Assembly (NCBI GenBank): GCA_021234155.1
Contig: JAJEKV010000055.1
Span: 1,157,090-1,221,089 of the forward strand
Direction: 5' to 3'
Length of the DNA: 64,000 nucleotides
Origin: Isoetes taiwanensis
Lineage: Eukaryota > Streptophyta > Lycopodiopsida > Isoetales > Isoetaceae
Made by a program: the position numbers and the translations under genes. The notes under the pieces were generated by a model, which saw only the letters and a program-made list of their open reading frames with translations, made no database searches and was not told the origin of the DNA. Positions 63,530 through 64,000 of this stretch are shown here, piece after piece. Numbering within the stretch: position 1 is the first letter of the stretch; the number at the start of each line of letters is the position of its first letter.

Positions 63530-64000
63530 AGAGAGTTTTACAGGACTCATATTGATCCTACATTGCAGGAGGTAAAATATTTGGCAGAGGGGATTTTCAC
63601 GAAGCATAAGGATGCATAGGATGAGGCTTGGCTCACATAAGCTTGGTATTGAAGTAGGTAGATGGAATGGCGATCATGAGCTTAGATTCTGTAAGATATG
63701 TTAAACAGGGATACTTGAAGATGAGGATCATGTACTTCTACGCTCCCCTGCTTACAGAGATATTCGAGAAAAGTATGATGTATGTGCTGACACATTGATG
63801 GCTTTCTTTGAATTTTTAAGCTCACATATTATGAGTTGCTATCGTTGATATTTTAGAGCATATAGACAATGTTTTAGGAACCTTAAAAGTAGATGAGTTA
63901 GAGAAAGGCAAGACTAATAAATTATTATCAGAGAATGCATTAGATGATTTGTTTTACAATGTTAAACGTATAAGATGAGACCTGGTGGGTCTCACAAACA
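63530..64000 (+). pseudogene. C-terminus and 3' tail of a non-LTR retrotransposon, cut by the window end
   Basis: Shifted frames read RLGSHKLGIEVGRWN (63625-63670), then CKIC, LEDEDHVLLRSPAYRDIREK (63710-63770) and ADTLMAFFEFLSSHI. These match the H-x-L-x-I-x-x-G-R-W and Cys/His-finger motifs of the copies at 21.9 kb and 46.9 kb. The tail ends in the hairpin GAGACC-TGGTG-GGTCTC at 63975-63995. Confidence 0.65.

Noticed and set aside
1-64000. CRISPR arrays, riboswitches or bacterial operons
   Set aside because: No regularly spaced identical repeats with unique spacers were seen, and gene structure is eukaryotic throughout.

Overview
The window is nuclear DNA from a land plant with a large genome full of transposable elements. 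The one clear host gene has plant-style introns and encodes the plant-only TIGR01589/PF09713 domain. Several element families here (a DUF7869-like protein, a transposase with the FFGSNHGKGE motif, chromovirus-like Ty3/gypsy, and a plant L1 LINE with a long ORF1) make a non-flowering plant such as a fern my best guess. That last step is inference from family recognition, not measured. There are no bacterial operons and I saw no CRISPR array, rRNA gene or free-standing tRNA gene.

Layout. 1-6186 is the 3' part of a decayed Ty3/gypsy element (+) ending in its own LTR. It abuts, and appears to have inserted into, the 3' LTR of a second gypsy element on the minus strand (6187-15362). That second element has a 2.6-kb 5' LTR, a tRNA-Gln type primer-binding site and the unusual order gag - protease - archaeal-type RNase H - RT - gypsy RNase H - integrase. 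It in turn sits inside a broken DUF7869-like gene (15363-about 19060), which is also split by a 1.1-kb TRIM-like element with a target-site duplication. A small unknown gene follows as a tandem pair, one open and one frameshifted (19.2-20.2 kb, minus). A worn non-LTR reverse transcriptase lies at 20.6-22.1 kb, then quiet intergenic DNA.

The host gene occupies 26216-30751 (+, seven coding exons found, first exon uncertain). From 31.0 to 48 kb there is a non-LTR endonuclease fragment (minus) joined to a chromovirus-like gypsy pol (+). The integrase of that pol is split by a 10.3-kb insertion (33793-44066). This insertion is the most interesting object in the window: it has imperfect terminal inverted repeats and two convergent multi-exon gene remnants. 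One encodes a transposase-like protein, the other carries an FCP1/NLI-type phosphatase domain, and each has a CCACCACA-rich array in what looks like an intron. A non-LTR RT copy (45.48-47.25 kb) and the gypsy polypurine tract and 3' LTR (47.43 kb onward) follow.

A TRIM-like element with a tRNA-Met primer site lies near 49 kb. A nearly intact L1-type LINE (49842-57483, minus) follows, with poly(A) tail and a 15-bp target-site duplication. The last 6 kb hold two unassigned ORFs, a tRNA-derived SINE, microsatellites, a truncated gypsy gag-pol (60.64-62.19 kb) and two opposed copies of one non-LTR 3' end.

Apart from the PF09713 gene and perhaps the small tandem gene, almost all coding sequence belongs to mobile elements, most of it damaged by stops and frameshifts. 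The nesting gives a relative order: DUF7869-like gene, then the minus-strand gypsy, then the 1-6186 gypsy; and the chromovirus-like gypsy, then the 10.3-kb transposon.
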